A stretch of DNA of 58,600 nucleotides from positions 1 through 58,600 of the forward strand of contig CAKPXN010000004.1 in assembly GCA_934202095.1 (NCBI GenBank), given 5' to 3'. Each line of letters starts with the position of its first letter. The stretch's first letter is position 1. A program made the position numbers and the translations under genes. Origin of the DNA: an uncultured Veillonella sp. (lineage in GTDB: Bacteria; Bacillota; Negativicutes; Veillonellales; Veillonellaceae). Below are positions 42,592-53,493 of this stretch, in pieces. The notes below the pieces were generated by a model. The model saw only the letters and a list, made by a program, of their open reading frames with translations, searched no databases and was not told where the DNA came from.

Positions 42592-42632
42592 AACTCCTAC
42601 TTGTGACTCTATTAGTCACATAAGCAGGAGTT
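42592..42632. repeat. Long imperfect inverted repeat in the comEA leader
   Basis: AACTCCTACTTGTGACT and AGTCACATAAGCAGGAGTT flank a 5-base loop, forming a strong imperfect stem between the divergent comEA and aminopeptidase genes. T-runs are poor on both strands. Confidence 0.5.
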
Positions 42633-42702
42633 TTCAAAATGATATCGAATTAAAGGAACATACTTTCCTAGTATATCCTATTACTATGTTAAGGAGTCTA
42701 TA

Positions 42703-43932
42703 ATGAATCAAGAATTATTACGTAAATACGCCCGTACTTTATTGCAGTCTGGCGTTAATTTACAAGAAAAGCAAACACTCATCGTATCTGTTGATGTAGA
42801 CAATAAAGATTTTGCAGTCATCGTTACGGAAGAAGCCTATCAATTAGGTGCCAAAGAGGTTATCATCAATTGGCGCCATACCCCAATTACACGACAACGC
42901 TTATTACATGCTGATGCATCGGTTCTAGAAACACCGGCTAAATGGATTCCTGTATATTACGAACAATATGTAGAAGAAAAAGCTGCCTTTTTATCACTTA
43001 TCAGTGCCAATCCAAAGGCGTTAGCAGGTATCCCTACAGAGCGCATTAGCCTAAACTCACGCAATCTTAACAAGGTTCTGTCATTCTACCATACAGCCAT
43101 TATGAACTCATCCGTAACATGGTGTGTAGCCGCTGTACCAACAGTACTATGGGCTGAACTTCTTGGCTACGAAGGATCTGATGAAGAAAAAATTGACCAA
43201 CTATGGCTTACATTATTAAAATTATGCCGTCTCAACGACGTAGAACCAAAAGAAACATATGCGCATCATATGGCTAAGCTACGCCACCGTCGCGAAGCAT
43301 TAAACACTCTTGATTTAAAAGCATTGCGATACACCTGTGAAAATGGCACAGATTTACTCCTCGAATTACCGGAAGACCATATTTGGCAAGGTGGCGAAGA
43401 GTTCTCCAAAGAGGGCATCAAATTCAATGCTAATATTCCTACAGAAGAAGTATTCTGTGCCCCTCAATGGAATGGTGTAAATGGTAAAGTAGTTAGTACA
43501 AAACCACTTATCTACCAAGGCAATCCAATTTCTAACTTTTCCTTTACCTTTGAAAACGGTAAAATCATCGATTACACAGCTGAAGAAGGGTTAGATATTC
43601 TTAAAGAACTCATCGAAACAGACGAAGGATCTCAATATCTTGGTGAAGTAGCCCTCGTGGACCACTATAGCCCTATTAGCCAATCCAATAGAATTTACTA
43701 TGAAACATTATTTGATGAAAATGCATCCTGCCATTTAGCAATCGGTGCAGCCTATCCAACCTGTCTAAAAAATAGCGATGGTTTATCTGAAGAGGAACTC
43801 AAAGAACGTGGTCTCAACCACTCCCTCGCTCATGTGGACTTTATGATTGGTCACGAAAAAATGAATATTAAAGGCATTACAAAAGACGGCCAACAAGTAG
43901 ACATCATGATCGACGGCCGCTTATTGGTATAA
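42703..43932 (+). CDS. M29 family metal-dependent aminopeptidase
   Basis: A 409-residue aminopeptidase of the M29 (AmpS/PepS/thermophilic) family. It begins QELLRKYARTLLQSGVNLQ and contains FNANIPTEEVFCAPQWNGVNG (metal-ligand region around 245-265), GEVALVDHYSPISQ with the next ligands, the HLAIGAAY segment, and ...NHSLAHVDFMIG with the closing His/Asp ligands. It removes N-terminal residues from peptides. ATG follows AAGGAGT. It lies as a single gene between comEA and comEB on the opposite strand. Confidence 0.93.
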   Translation: MNQELLRKYARTLLQSGVNLQEKQTLIVSVDVDNKDFAVIVTEEAYQLGAKEVIINWRHTPITRQRLLHADASVLETPAKWIPVYYEQYVEEKAAFLSLISANPKALAGIPTERISLNSRNLNKVLSFYHTAIMNSSVTWCVAAVPTVLWAELLGYEGSDEEKIDQLWLTLLKLCRLNDVEPKETYAHHMAKLRHRREALNTLDLKALRYTCENGTDLLLELPEDHIWQGGEEFSKEGIKFNANIPTEEVFCAPQWNGVNGKVVSTKPLIYQGNPISNFSFTFENGKIIDYTAEEGLDILKELIETDEGSQYLGEVALVDHYSPISQSNRIYYETLFDENASCHLAIGAAYPTCLKNSDGLSEEELKERGLNHSLAHVDFMIGHEKMNIKGITKDGQQVDIMIDGRLLV

Positions 43933-43944
43933 CAGCTTAAATAA

Positions 43945-44045
43945 AATGGGATAGCATGTCCTACGAAGCGACTTTGGCCCTGCGGAGGCCGAAGGCCGGA
44001 GTCAGACCCGGCCGGTGGAGCTTGCGGAGGATGTGCTATCCCATT
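43945..44045. repeat. 101-bp GC-rich inverted repeat between convergent genes
   Basis: The outer arms AATGGGATAGCA-TG-TCCT (43945-43962) and its counterpart (44028-44045, ending TGCTATCCCATT) match except at two positions. The 65-base centre is about 71% G+C (46 of 65), with nested GGCC-rich stems, far above the surrounding coding sequence. A transcript from either strand would fold into one large hairpin. It could serve as a terminator for the convergent aminopeptidase and comEB genes or be a dispersed repeat; the short open frame through it is not credible. Confidence 0.75.
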
Positions 44046-44050
44046 CATTA

Positions 44051-44530
44051 TTATAGTGTTATTTCCAATACGCGGCCCGTCGATTGATATTCAATAATAT
44101 CTACACCGGCCGTCTTTAGCATACGTTTTGAAGCCTTAACCTCTTTAGTATCCTTGTATAAATCATCACGATAGATAACGGCCTTTATGCCACTTTGGAT
44201 GATAGCCTTTGCACATTCATTACAAGGGAATAGTGTTACATAAATCTTAGAACCTTCTAGCGAACCACCGCGATAGTTTAGAATCGCATTTAATTCGCTA
44301 TGAACGGTATAGAAATATTTGTTATCATCCGCTGTATCCCGTTCCCACGTAAAATCATCATCACTACAGTTTAAGGGCATGCCATTATAACCAATGGATA
44401 AAATCTTATTATCATTGCTGACGATACAGGCACCCACTTGTGTATTTGGATCTTTGGAACGTTGCGCTGCCAAAATAGCAACGCCCATAAAGTATTCATC
44501 CCAAGAAATATAATCGCTACGTTTTGCCAT
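44051..44530 (-). CDS. comEB: dCMP deaminase / ComEB
   Basis: A 159-residue zinc deaminase of the cytidine/deoxycytidylate family. The zinc motifs are HSELNAILNYRGG and TLFPCNECAKAIIQSG; VGACIVSNDNKILSIGYNGMP is characteristic. It supplies dUMP for dTMP synthesis. In many Firmicutes it sits between comEA and comEC; here it is separated from comEA by the aminopeptidase gene. Not required for DNA uptake in B. subtilis. Confidence 0.93.
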   Translation of the reverse strand: MAKRSDYISWDEYFMGVAILAAQRSKDPNTQVGACIVSNDNKILSIGYNGMPLNCSDDDFTWERDTADDNKYFYTVHSELNAILNYRGGSLEGSKIYVTLFPCNECAKAIIQSGIKAVIYRDDLYKDTKEVKASKRMLKTAGVDIIEYQSTGRVLEITL

Positions 44531-44548
44531 AGTAACCTCTCTAGATAA

Positions 44549-44582
44549 AAAGCCCCCTTCTACTTATGTAGTTGGGGGCTTT
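44549..44582 (-). terminator. Intrinsic terminator after leuS
   Basis: AAAGCCCCC and GGGGGCTTT form a 9-bp GC-rich stem with a T-run on the minus strand, between leuS and comEB. Confidence 0.88.
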
Positions 44583-44612
44583 CATTATATTAACAAATCA
44601 TATATAGAAATA

Positions 44613-47081
44613 TTATTTTACAACGATATTCACAAGTTTACCTGGTACGTAGATAACCTTAACGATTTGTTTACCTTCTGTAAATTCTTGAACACGGCTG
44701 GATTCTTTAGCCAATGCTTCCAATTCTTCTTTCGTAATATTCACAGAAACAGTTAATTTATCACGAACCTTACCATTAACTTGAAGAACCACTTCTACTT
44801 CGTCTACTTCAAGAGCAGATTCTTCGTATGTAGGCCAGTTCATAGTGTGAACGGATTCAGTTTCGCCAAGTTCATGCCACAATTCTTCTGTAATGTGTGG
44901 AACGAATGGAGCTAACAACAACACGAGATTATGTGTTAACTCATTAGCAAGATCAGCATTTACGGATTCTGCTTTGTCCTTGTGAGCATACATAGCATTA
45001 ACAAGTTCCATAATCGCACTGATTGCCGTATTAAAGTTGAAGTTATTATCTAAATCTTCTGTAACCTTTTTGATAACACGGTGTAATTCGCGGCGTAATG
45101 CTACTTCATCTTTTGTAAGGTCACCTGTATGATTTTCCTTAGCAGCTTGGTCGTACGCATCCACAATACGCCATACGCGGCCTAAGAAACGGTACGAACC
45201 TTCAACACCTTGGTCACTCCAATCAAGATCGCGGTCAACTGGTGCTGCGAACAAGATGAATAAACGCGCCGTATCGGCACCGTACTTATTGATGATTTCT
45301 TCAGGAGAAACGACATTGCCTTTAGATTTAGACATCTTACTGCCTTCTTTAAGTACCATACCTTGTGTCAAAAGACCACGGAATGGTTCGTTAGCTTCGA
45401 TGAGGCCTAAATCATGGATAACTTTCACAAAGAAACGAGAGTATAACAAGTGCAAAATCGCATGTTCAATACCGCCGATGTATTGGTCAACGTTCATCCA
45501 GTAATTAGCAATTTTGGAATCGAATGGTGCTTTATCGTTCAATGCGTCAGTGTAACGCAAGAAGTACCAAGAGGAGTCGATGAATGTATCCATTGTATCT
45601 GTTTCACGACGCGCAGGGCCACCACATTTAGGGCATGTAGCGTTCATGAAAGCTTCAGATGTTGCTAATGGAGATACAGCACCGGATTCGAATTTAACAT
45701 CTTCAGGAAGACGTACAGGTAATTCTTCTTCTGGTACGAGTTGTTCACCACATTTGTCGCAATATACAACAGGAATTGGCACGCCCCAATAACGTTGGCG
45801 AGAGATAAGCCAATCGCGAAGGCGGAAATTAGTTTTACCTTCACCGATACCGCGTTCGTGAAGTGCAGCCGTAATATTTTTACGAGCTTCTTCAGATGTT
45901 TGACCATCAAATTCGCCGGAATTAATCAATACACCATCTTCGTGGTCAGATTCTTCCCATGTATCGAAATTGTAGCTTTCACCATTGTGAGAAATAACAG
46001 GTTTAATAGGCAAATCATATTTATGAGCAAATTCCCAGTCCCGTTCGTCATGAGCTGGAGAACCCATAACAGCACCGGTACCATAATCTACAAGTACATA
46101 GTTAGCAATCCAAATAGGCACTTGTTCGCCAGACATAGGATTTACCGCATAAGAACCAGTAAACATACCTTCCTTAGGTGCTTCTGTAGATGTACGGTCG
46201 ATATCGCTCATATTGCGCATACGCGTAATGAAAGCATCTAAATCAGCCTTGTTAGGTGCTTTTTCGATTAAACGTTCTACATATGGATGTTCTGGAGCCA
46301 ATACAACGTAGCTTACGCCATAAATTGTATCAACACGTGTTGTATATACGGAAATGCGTTCATTAATGGATGGCACATCAAAGGAGAACTCTGTACCTTC
46401 AGAGCGACCAATCCAGTTCTTTTGCATCAATTTAACGCGTTGAGGCCAACCATCGAGTGTATCGAGGTCATCTAACAAGCGATCTGCATATTCAGTGATG
46501 CGGAGGAACCATTGAGATAAATCCTTTTTCTCAACAGGATTGTCACAACGCCAGCAAAGACCATCGATAACTTGTTCGTTAGCCAATACAGTGTGGCATG
46601 TTTCACACCAGTTAACCTTGGCTTCTTTTTTATAAGCTAACCCTTTTTTATAGAACTGTTCAAAGAACCATTGTGTCCATTTATAGTAATCTTCTTTACA
46701 TGTAGCAACTTCACGGTCCCAATCATAAGAAAGGCCCAATGCTTTTTGTTGCTTTTTCATGTTCTCAATATTATCAAGAGTCCATGTTTTTGGTGCAATA
46801 CCATGTTTGATAGCTGCATTTTCTGCAGGCATACCAAAGGAATCCCAGCCCATTGGATGCAATACGTTAAAGCCATTCATTTTCTTAAAGCGTGCTACTA
46901 CGTCGCCGATGGAATAGTTACGCACATGACCCATATGCAAATTACCAGATGGGTATGGGAACATTTCTAATGCATAGTATTTCTCTTTACTTTCGTCATA
47001 TTCAGTTTTAAAAGTATGGTTCTCATCCCAGTACTTTTGCCACTTTTTCTCAATATCTTGGGCTACATATTTTTCGTTCAT
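44613..47081 (-). CDS. leuS: Leucyl-tRNA synthetase
   Basis: An 822-residue class I synthetase. HIGH motif in [16 protein letters not shown] (about residues 38-53), zinc-binding [13 protein letters not shown] / CWRC region and CDKCGEQL / [13 protein letters not shown], an editing (CP1) domain with [23 protein letters not shown] in [14 protein letters not shown], and the C-terminal anticodon-binding and LeuS tail. No T-box leader is visible in the 80-base gap upstream. ATG follows GAGGAGG. Confidence 0.98.
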   Translation of the reverse strand: MNEKYVAQDIEKKWQKYWDENHTFKTEYDESKEKYYALEMFPYPSGNLHMGHVRNYSIGDVVARFKKMNGFNVLHPMGWDSFGMPAENAAIKHGIAPKTWTLDNIENMKKQQKALGLSYDWDREVATCKEDYYKWTQWFFEQFYKKGLAYKKEAKVNWCETCHTVLANEQVIDGLCWRCDNPVEKKDLSQWFLRITEYADRLLDDLDTLDGWPQRVKLMQKNWIGRSEGTEFSFDVPSINERISVYTTRVDTIYGVSYVVLAPEHPYVERLIEKAPNKADLDAFITRMRNMSDIDRTSTEAPKEGMFTGSYAVNPMSGEQVPIWIANYVLVDYGTGAVMGSPAHDERDWEFAHKYDLPIKPVISHNGESYNFDTWEESDHEDGVLINSGEFDGQTSEEARKNITAALHERGIGEGKTNFRLRDWLISRQRYWGVPIPVVYCDKCGEQLVPEEELPVRLPEDVKFESGAVSPLATSEAFMNATCPKCGGPARRETDTMDTFIDSSWYFLRYTDALNDKAPFDSKIANYWMNVDQYIGGIEHAILHLLYSRFFVKVIHDLGLIEANEPFRGLLTQGMVLKEGSKMSKSKGNVVSPEEIINKYGADTARLFILFAAPVDRDLDWSDQGVEGSYRFLGRVWRIVDAYDQAAKENHTGDLTKDEVALRRELHRVIKKVTEDLDNNFNFNTAISAIMELVNAMYAHKDKAESVNADLANELTHNLVLLLAPFVPHITEELWHELGETESVHTMNWPTYEESALEVDEVEVVLQVNGKVRDKLTVSVNITKEELEALAKESSRVQEFTEGKQIVKVIYVPGKLVNIVVK

Positions 47082-47161
47082 GTAGGTGCCTCCTCAAATC
47101 TGTGTGTGATTCTAATCAATAGTATTATTGTACTACTTCGTACCATAAACCGTCAATTTAT

Positions 47162-48802
47162 CTACTTTTTTACTACTTGAACAGCAGGAACAATAGATGC
47201 TATATCATCGTTAGCTTTTTGCTTTTCATTTGTAGCTTTAGCATCCGCTTTTGCACGTGCTTTAGCAGCTATAGCATCAGCTTTTGCCTTTTCTTTAGCT
47301 GCTTTCTCTTTTTCTTTTGCTGCTTTAGCTTCTGCTTTTGCCTTTTCCTTAGCCGCTTTAGCTTCTGCTTTTGCTTTTTCTTTAGCCGCTTTTTCAAGAG
47401 CCTTACGTTCAGCCTTTGTTAATGGTTTTTCAACAACAGGCTTAGGAGCTTCGGCAACTGGTGCTGTGTTAGGCACACCTTTACCTAAATCAACGCCTTG
47501 AATCATGGTAATCGTATTATCATCTTCAAAGCCTTTGCGCCATGCAGCAAAGCCGGCTAATTGTAATTCTTTCACAAGATTTAGTTTATACCCTAAGGAT
47601 TTATTATCTTCAAACCAAATCTTGTCGGTACCACTAGATGTTGGAATAGCTGCATAATAAGATTTTAATGTATCATTCCAGATAATATTCGATGCGTGAT
47701 TTGTGAAATAAGATGATTCATTTTTAATGGCCAATGTTTCACCCCGTGCTACACCACCTGATTCATGCCAAATTCGAGTGTAGAATGGAATGCCAAGTAC
47801 AAGCTTATGACTTGGTACCTCTTGCAACATCTTCTCAGCATGCTCGCGTACCCAAGGATAACTTGCAACCGGTCCTGCCGTAGTACTCTTGGCCCAAGTT
47901 TCGTCATAAGCCATCAATACCACATAATCTACGCTATTAGCGAAGGACTTACGGTCATATACAAGAGACCAATTTGGACTATTGGAATATCCCGTTACAT
48001 CTACAGAAGATTGAATATTATATTTATGTAATTCGTCAGCTAAATAGGCTACGAATTTGGTCAATTTATCACGGTCAGAATAATCTACATTTTCAAAATC
48101 AAAATTGTATCCGTCAAATCCATAAATGTAGGCATATTGGATAAGGTTTTGAGCGTATTTCTTCCATACTGCTTCATCGGCTAAGATACCACTCGTAAAG
48201 TCTGGATCAAAACGATTGGTAATAAGCGGCCACACATGATATCCGTTAGCCTTGTATGCTTTCACATAGTCCACATTAATATTAGGACTAGATTCTAAGC
48301 CAAGGCTATGCAATTTGAACCAACTTGGAGAGATGATGTTATCTCCGCTGGCATTCAATTTTTTCGCATACGGAGTATCTTGGTTAGGCCATGGATCAAA
48401 GGCCCAAGATAGCGGCCCTTGGACAGGTTTATTTTGCAATACTTGCATCGTTTCTGGTGCAGCTGTCAATTGAACGTGGTCGCCATCCTTTGTATAGGTG
48501 ACACCTATCAACGGTGTTGCATTTTCTACATCAACATACTCGGCACCATCCCGTTTGGTAATCGGCAATTTAACCGGCTCTCCAACGGCTTTAGGATTCA
48601 TCGTAATGGTTGTACCATTCAGTTCTAGCTGTGGTACATAGATTGTATAAGATGTCTTATACTGGTTGGCCTCATAATTACGATTGGTCGTATTTAAATA
48701 TTGTTGTAATGGCACCAACACCTCAGCCTGTACTGTATTACCAGAAATACTAGATAATACAGCGGCTGCTAAGGTTGTGACCATAGCAAATTTACGTAAC
48801 AT
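47162..48802 (-). CDS. Secreted GH18-family glycoside hydrolase-like protein with Lys/Ala/Glu tail
   Basis: A 546-residue secreted protein. Signal peptide 1-26 (cleavage after VQA), then an N-terminal part that resembles a copper-amine-oxidase-N-like substrate-contact domain (residues about 30-120), a GH18 barrel (about 130-445) with DGYNFDFE at 230-237, and a C-terminal region (about 455-530) of KAKAEAKAAKEK-type repeats. The catalytic acid E237 is present, but the first aspartate of the DGxDxDxE motif is Asn, as in the YaaH-type branch. It may cleave peptidoglycan or chitin-like sugars. ATG follows TAGGAGA. Confidence 0.88.
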   Translation of the reverse strand: MLRKFAMVTTLAAAVLSSISGNTVQAEVLVPLQQYLNTTNRNYEANQYKTSYTIYVPQLELNGTTITMNPKAVGEPVKLPITKRDGAEYVDVENATPLIGVTYTKDGDHVQLTAAPETMQVLQNKPVQGPLSWAFDPWPNQDTPYAKKLNASGDNIISPSWFKLHSLGLESSPNINVDYVKAYKANGYHVWPLITNRFDPDFTSGILADEAVWKKYAQNLIQYAYIYGFDGYNFDFENVDYSDRDKLTKFVAYLADELHKYNIQSSVDVTGYSNSPNWSLVYDRKSFANSVDYVVLMAYDETWAKSTTAGPVASYPWVREHAEKMLQEVPSHKLVLGIPFYTRIWHESGGVARGETLAIKNESSYFTNHASNIIWNDTLKSYYAAIPTSSGTDKIWFEDNKSLGYKLNLVKELQLAGFAAWRKGFEDDNTITMIQGVDLGKGVPNTAPVAEAPKPVVEKPLTKAERKALEKAAKEKAKAEAKAAKEKAKAEAKAAKEKEKAAKEKAKADAIAAKARAKADAKATNEKQKANDDIASIVPAVQVVKK

Positions 48803-48933
48803 GTATGTCTCCTATAATTTATGCTGACTAGCTTTTGTTTACATAACAATTCCTATATTATATCATACATATATCGACACTTATAATTTCTATGCTTATA
48901 AAAGCATGAACGTTTATTCATAAAGGAGTTCAT

Positions 48934-49761
48934 ATGCATCAATATCTATTTTTCATAGGCGATTTTCCGATTAGGGCCTACGGTGTCATGTTAGCACTAG
49001 CCATCATTAGCGGTGCCTCTGTAGCCTATTTCTTACTCAAAAAAGACGGTCGTGGGTGGCACGAGCACATTGTTGATTTCTCCATTACAGTCGCTATAGC
49101 AGGTCTTATCGGCGCCCGCTTATGGGATGTATTTTTCTTCGATTGGCATTACTATGGCAATCATCTCCTCGAAATTCCTTTCGTATGGCAAGGTGGTATG
49201 GCCATTCAAGGAGGCGTCGTATTCGGTACATTAGCCGGTTATTGGTATCTAAGAAAACATAATATCGAGTTCTGGGCCTTTGCCGATATTTTTGCGCCAG
49301 CCCTCATTTTGGCTCAGTCGGTTGGGCGTATGGCTAACCTGTTTAACGGCGATGCCTTTGGTCATCCTACGGGTGGAAATTTTGGTATTCTCTATCCTGA
49401 AAGTACCCTTGCATACCGCACCTACGGTAATCAGCCATTATGGCCGGCTGAAATTTGGGAAGGCCAAATCGATATTCTAATCTTCGTGATCTTACTACTC
49501 TTTAGCTCGTTCAAACATGCTAAAGGACAAGTATTCGTTCTATACGCTATCCTGTATTCCGGAGCGCGATTCTGCTTAGAATTCTTACGCGGCGATTATG
49601 TAAACCTCACGATGGGACTTAAATCAGCACAGATGACGAGCCTCATTGTTATGATTGTAGGTATCTGTTTATTTATCTACTTTAGTTATCTAGATAAAAA
49701 ACAACAAGCCGTAGCAGAAACAGTACCTGAAGCACCACAAAAACAAAAGAAACGTAAATAA
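48934..49761 (+). CDS. lgt: Prolipoprotein diacylglyceryl transferase
   Basis: Transfers diacylglyceryl to the lipobox cysteine of prolipoproteins in the inner membrane. The 275-residue protein has about seven transmembrane segments, AGLIGARLWDVFFFDW and the conserved GRMANLFNGDAFGHPT motif, and a basic tail (EAPQKQKKRK). ATG follows AAAGGAGTT. It acts on proteins such as the VanW-domain lipoprotein in this window. Divergent from the GH18 gene. Confidence 0.96.
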   Translation: MHQYLFFIGDFPIRAYGVMLALAIISGASVAYFLLKKDGRGWHEHIVDFSITVAIAGLIGARLWDVFFFDWHYYGNHLLEIPFVWQGGMAIQGGVVFGTLAGYWYLRKHNIEFWAFADIFAPALILAQSVGRMANLFNGDAFGHPTGGNFGILYPESTLAYRTYGNQPLWPAEIWEGQIDILIFVILLLFSSFKHAKGQVFVLYAILYSGARFCLEFLRGDYVNLTMGLKSAQMTSLIVMIVGICLFIYFSYLDKKQQAVAETVPEAPQKQKKRK

Positions 49762-49762
49762 T

Positions 49763-49812
49763 AAAATCCTTCATTCATGGATACACAACATCCATGAATG
49801 AAGGATTTTTTA
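49763..49812. terminator. Bidirectional terminator between lgt and trmFO
   Basis: An 18-bp perfect stem (AAATCCTTCATTCATGGA and its complement) with A/T runs on both sides, between convergent genes. Confidence 0.93.
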
Positions 49813-49859
49813 TATCTATTCAATTATTCTAATGATAGTCTATGAGCGACAAGCATCAT

Positions 49860-51176
49860 TTACAGTTGTTCTTGTTCCTTTAATGCGTCAAGTTCTTCTA
49901 ATGCACGATTAGCAATAAGAGCATTTTTCTCTTTTTTCTTACGAATCCGTTGAGGCCATGATTCCATAATGCCAAAATTAACATTCATAGGCTGGAAATT
50001 AGATCCTTCATAGGAAGAAATATAATGGCTCAATGATCCGATAGCCGTCGTTTTAGGGAAGTCGATAAATGCCTTATCATCAAGATATCGTTTTACCTGT
50101 AACCCTACCATGAGTCCTGATGCGGCGGATTCAAGATACCCTTCTACACCTGTCATTTGACCAGCAAAGAATAGTCGATGATTAGACTGTAATTGGAACG
50201 CATGATTGAGCAATTCTGGAGAATTGATATACGTATTACGATGCATCACACCATACCGAATAAATTCTGCATTTTCAAGGCCAGGGATTAAACCAAATAC
50301 GCGTTTTTGTTCACCCCATTTTAAATGAGTTTGGAACCCTACGAGGTTAAACATGGTTCCCTCTTTATTTTCCTTACGCAATTGCACAACTGCATAGGAT
50401 TCTTCATTGGTGCGCTTATCCACTAAGCCTACTGGTTTTAATGGGCCATAGCGCAATGTATCTTCGCCACGGGACGCCATGATTTCTACCGGCATACAGC
50501 CTTCAAAATAGATTTCCTTTTCAAAATCCTTAGGCTGCACGGCCTCAGCATGGGTTAATTCGTGCCAGAAGTGTTTATACTCTTCTTCATTCATAGGGCA
50601 ATTAAGATAGTCTGCATCGCCTTTATCATAGCGAGACGCAGCAAATACCTTATCATAGTTAAGAGACTCTGCGGTCACAATAGGAGCGGCTGCATCATAG
50701 AAATAAAATCCAGTATTGCCGGTTAATTCTCTAATAGCATTGCCTAGTGTTTCAGATGTTAATGGACCAGAAGCAAAGATAACCGTTCCTTCCGTAGGGA
50801 TAGATGTCACCTCTTCATGATGCACTGTAATATTAGGGTGACTTTTTATCTTATCCGTTACCATAGCACTGAATAAATGACGGTCAACCGCTAAGGCACC
50901 ACCAGCAGGTACAGCTGTTGCATCTGCACATTCCATGATTAATGATCCTAAGCGACGCATTTCTTCCTTTAATAGGCCAACAGCGTTCTCTATATTACCA
51001 GCGCGCAAGGAATTGCTACACACTAGCTCAGCAAATTGATCCGTTTGATGAGCAGGAGAACTCTTTACAGGACGCATTTCATATAAATCGACAGCAACAC
51101 CACGATTGGCAAGTTGCCAGGCTGCTTCAGAGCCAGCTAAGCCAGCCCCTATAACAGTAACTCTATGTTCACTCAC
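49860..51176 (-). CDS. trmFO: Methylenetetrahydrofolate-tRNA m5U54 methyltransferase
   Basis: The FAD/folate enzyme that makes m5U54 of tRNA in many Gram-positive bacteria. The 438-residue protein begins with a FAD motif [16 protein letters not shown], and contains [20 protein letters not shown] and [19 protein letters not shown]. The start is GTG at 51176 behind AGAGGA, 7 bases inside the end of topA. Last gene of the yraN-comM-dprA-topA-trmFO unit. Confidence 0.96.
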   Translation of the reverse strand: MSEHRVTVIGAGLAGSEAAWQLANRGVAVDLYEMRPVKSSPAHQTDQFAELVCSNSLRAGNIENAVGLLKEEMRRLGSLIMECADATAVPAGGALAVDRHLFSAMVTDKIKSHPNITVHHEEVTSIPTEGTVIFASGPLTSETLGNAIRELTGNTGFYFYDAAAPIVTAESLNYDKVFAASRYDKGDADYLNCPMNEEEYKHFWHELTHAEAVQPKDFEKEIYFEGCMPVEIMASRGEDTLRYGPLKPVGLVDKRTNEESYAVVQLRKENKEGTMFNLVGFQTHLKWGEQKRVFGLIPGLENAEFIRYGVMHRNTYINSPELLNHAFQLQSNHRLFFAGQMTGVEGYLESAASGLMVGLQVKRYLDDKAFIDFPKTTAIGSLSHYISSYEGSNFQPMNVNFGIMESWPQRIRKKKEKNALIANRALEELDALKEQEQL

Positions 51177-53493
51177 TCTTTGTATCCTCTTCTTTCTTTA
51201 CTGAATCATCAGACTTTTTCTTTCTCGTTTTCTTAGGCGGTCTAGTTGGACATGTTTCATTGGAGCAGAATTTTTTCGTCGTACCATTTTTATATGATTT
51301 TTCGACGATGATACTGCCACATGTATCGCAGAACTCATGAGTCGGCTTATCCCATAATGTAAAATCGCATTGTGGATACCGGTTACAACCATAGAAGATA
51401 CGACCACGCTTAGATTTTCGTTCTACGATTTCCCCTTCACCGCATTTAGGACAAGCAACACCGGTGCCAACCGTTATAGGTTTCGTATTCTTGCATTCTG
51501 GGAAGTTAGAACATGCTAAGAATTTACCATAACGGCCGAATTTATAGACCATAGGATGACCACAAAGCTCACAGGTTTCATCACTTTCCATGGATGCGAT
51601 TTGAATTTTATCTACATCACTAGCATCATCTAATTCTTGCTTAAATATATTGTAGAAATCAGTCAATACCTTCACATACGTATCCTTACCATTAGCGATG
51701 GCATCAAGTTCTTCTTCAAGTTCTGCGGTAAACCCAGTGTTGATGATTTTTTCAAAATAGGCCACCAAGAAATCTACTACTACAAAACCGAGTTCTGTAG
51801 GTATAAATTGTTTATTATTAGTTTCTACATAGTTGCGGCTAACGATAGTATCTAAGATTGGCGCATATGTACTTGGGCGACCAATGCCTAATTCTTCCAA
51901 TGTTTTGATAAGGCTTGCTTCGGAATATCTAGCAGGCGGTTGCGTAAAATGTTGTTCTGGGTCGATAAGTACCGTTTCCACCACATCAGATTTCTTCAAT
52001 GCTGGTAATTGTGGCGTTTCTTCTTTCTTGTTATCTTCATAGACTGCACTAAATCCAGGGAATAACACACGGGAACCAGTTGCCTTAAATGTATAGGTAT
52101 CATCAATATCTAGTTCAATGGTAGTGGACTCATTTTGTTGTGGTGCCATTTGGCTCGCCATAAAACGATTCCAAATCAATGTATACAACTTTAGTTCATC
52201 GCGATTTACAAATGGTTCTACCATTTTAGGTGTCAATTCAAGAGATGTAGGACGAATGGCTTCATGCGCATCTTGAGCGGATTCCTTCTTACCATATACA
52301 TTCGGTTTAGCAGGGCAATAGTCATCGCCATAGGTTCTCTTAATATAGTCTCGTGCCTGTTCTTGCATATCTTTGGATATACGTGTAGAGTCGGTACGCA
52401 TATAAGTAATTAAACCTACGTGACCATAAGAACCGATTTCCAAACCTTCATATAAATGTTGAGCAATCATCATGGTCCGCTTAGCCCCAAAATTGAGCTT
52501 ACGAACACCATCTTGTTGCAATGTAGATGTGGTGAAAGGCGGAGCTGGTTTACGGCTTCGTTTACTTTTCTTAACCGATGTAACAGTAGCCGTATGATCC
52601 GCAATAGCCTTTTGGATTGCTACTGCATCTGTTTCAGATGTAATATCGAGTTTATCGCCCTTTACATGCGTTAGTTCAGCGGTAAACTCTTCATTAGTTT
52701 TTGTCTTAAATTGACCCTCAATAGACCAATATTCTTGAGGCACAAAGGCTTGTATTTCCCGTTCTCGTTCACATATGAGACGCACAGCTACAGATTGAAC
52801 ACGACCAGCGCTCAATCCTTTGCAAACCTTTTTCCATAATAGAGGGCTCAATTTATACCCTACAATGCGGTCTAATACACGACGGGCTTGCTGAGCATCA
52901 ACCATGTTCATATCCACAGTACGTGGATGCTCTAAGGCCTCTGCAACAGCAGTTTTCGTGATTTCATTGAACGTAATACGACAATTAGATGTAGTATCTA
53001 CGTTTAGAATGTATGCTAAATGCCAAGAAATAGCTTCCCCTTCGCGGTCCGGGTCAGTTGCGAGCAATACGGCGCTACTTTCATCAGCATGGGCCACCAA
53101 ATCGTCAATTACCTTTTTACGCGCTACCAGATTGCTATATCGTGGGGTAAAATCATGATCAATGTCGATACCCATTTGAGATTTAGGCAAATCCCGAAGA
53201 TGGCCCATACTAGCTTTCACAATATAGTTAGGTCCTAAAAATTTCTCGATAGTCTTAGATTTAGCCGGTGATTCCACGATGACAAGGATTTTACCATCCG
53301 GATTATACACGCGCGGTTTCCGTTGCTCTGGCGGCATCGATGTAGCAACAATTGATTTGTCGCGCACGATACCAACAGGTGTCAACGCTTCCTTGGCTAC
53401 CTTTTTCTTGACCGTAGTCTTTTTCTTTTTTGTTTCTTGTTTTGGTTCTTTCGGTTCCCCAATAACGATAGATCGTTTAATGGACAAGTACAT
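51169..53493 (-). CDS. topA: DNA topoisomerase I (type IA)
   Basis: Relaxes negative supercoils through a tyrosine-DNA intermediate. The Toprim domain starts at [14 protein letters not shown] (about residue 69), the active tyrosine is in [14 protein letters not shown], and three C-terminal zinc ribbons are present ([60 protein letters not shown]). A Lys/Pro-rich 68-residue N-terminal extension precedes Toprim. Start uncertain: ATG 53493 has GGGAG too close, TTG 53487 has better spacing; both overlap dprA. Confidence 0.95.
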   Translation of the reverse strand: MYLSIKRSIVIGEPKEPKQETKKKKTTVKKKVAKEALTPVGIVRDKSIVATSMPPEQRKPRVYNPDGKILVIVESPAKSKTIEKFLGPNYIVKASMGHLRDLPKSQMGIDIDHDFTPRYSNLVARKKVIDDLVAHADESSAVLLATDPDREGEAISWHLAYILNVDTTSNCRITFNEITKTAVAEALEHPRTVDMNMVDAQQARRVLDRIVGYKLSPLLWKKVCKGLSAGRVQSVAVRLICEREREIQAFVPQEYWSIEGQFKTKTNEEFTAELTHVKGDKLDITSETDAVAIQKAIADHTATVTSVKKSKRSRKPAPPFTTSTLQQDGVRKLNFGAKRTMMIAQHLYEGLEIGSYGHVGLITYMRTDSTRISKDMQEQARDYIKRTYGDDYCPAKPNVYGKKESAQDAHEAIRPTSLELTPKMVEPFVNRDELKLYTLIWNRFMASQMAPQQNESTTIELDIDDTYTFKATGSRVLFPGFSAVYEDNKKEETPQLPALKKSDVVETVLIDPEQHFTQPPARYSEASLIKTLEELGIGRPSTYAPILDTIVSRNYVETNNKQFIPTELGFVVVDFLVAYFEKIINTGFTAELEEELDAIANGKDTYVKVLTDFYNIFKQELDDASDVDKIQIASMESDETCELCGHPMVYKFGRYGKFLACSNFPECKNTKPITVGTGVACPKCGEGEIVERKSKRGRIFYGCNRYPQCDFTLWDKPTHEFCDTCGSIIVEKSYKNGTTKKFCSNETCPTRPPKKTRKKKSDDSVKKEEDTKSE

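Noticed and set aside
43851..44048. A 65-codon frame through the GC-rich inverted repeat.
   Set aside because: It is created by the repeat itself and overlaps the aminopeptidase end; no ribosome binding site.
45741..46241. A 166-codon open frame opposite leuS.
   Set aside because: It lies fully inside the coding region of leuS, has no ribosome binding site, and its sequence has no family resemblance.
44613..47160. A T-box riboswitch upstream of leuS.
   Set aside because: The gap upstream (47082-47161) is too short and has no T-box sequence (AGGGTGGNACCGCG).
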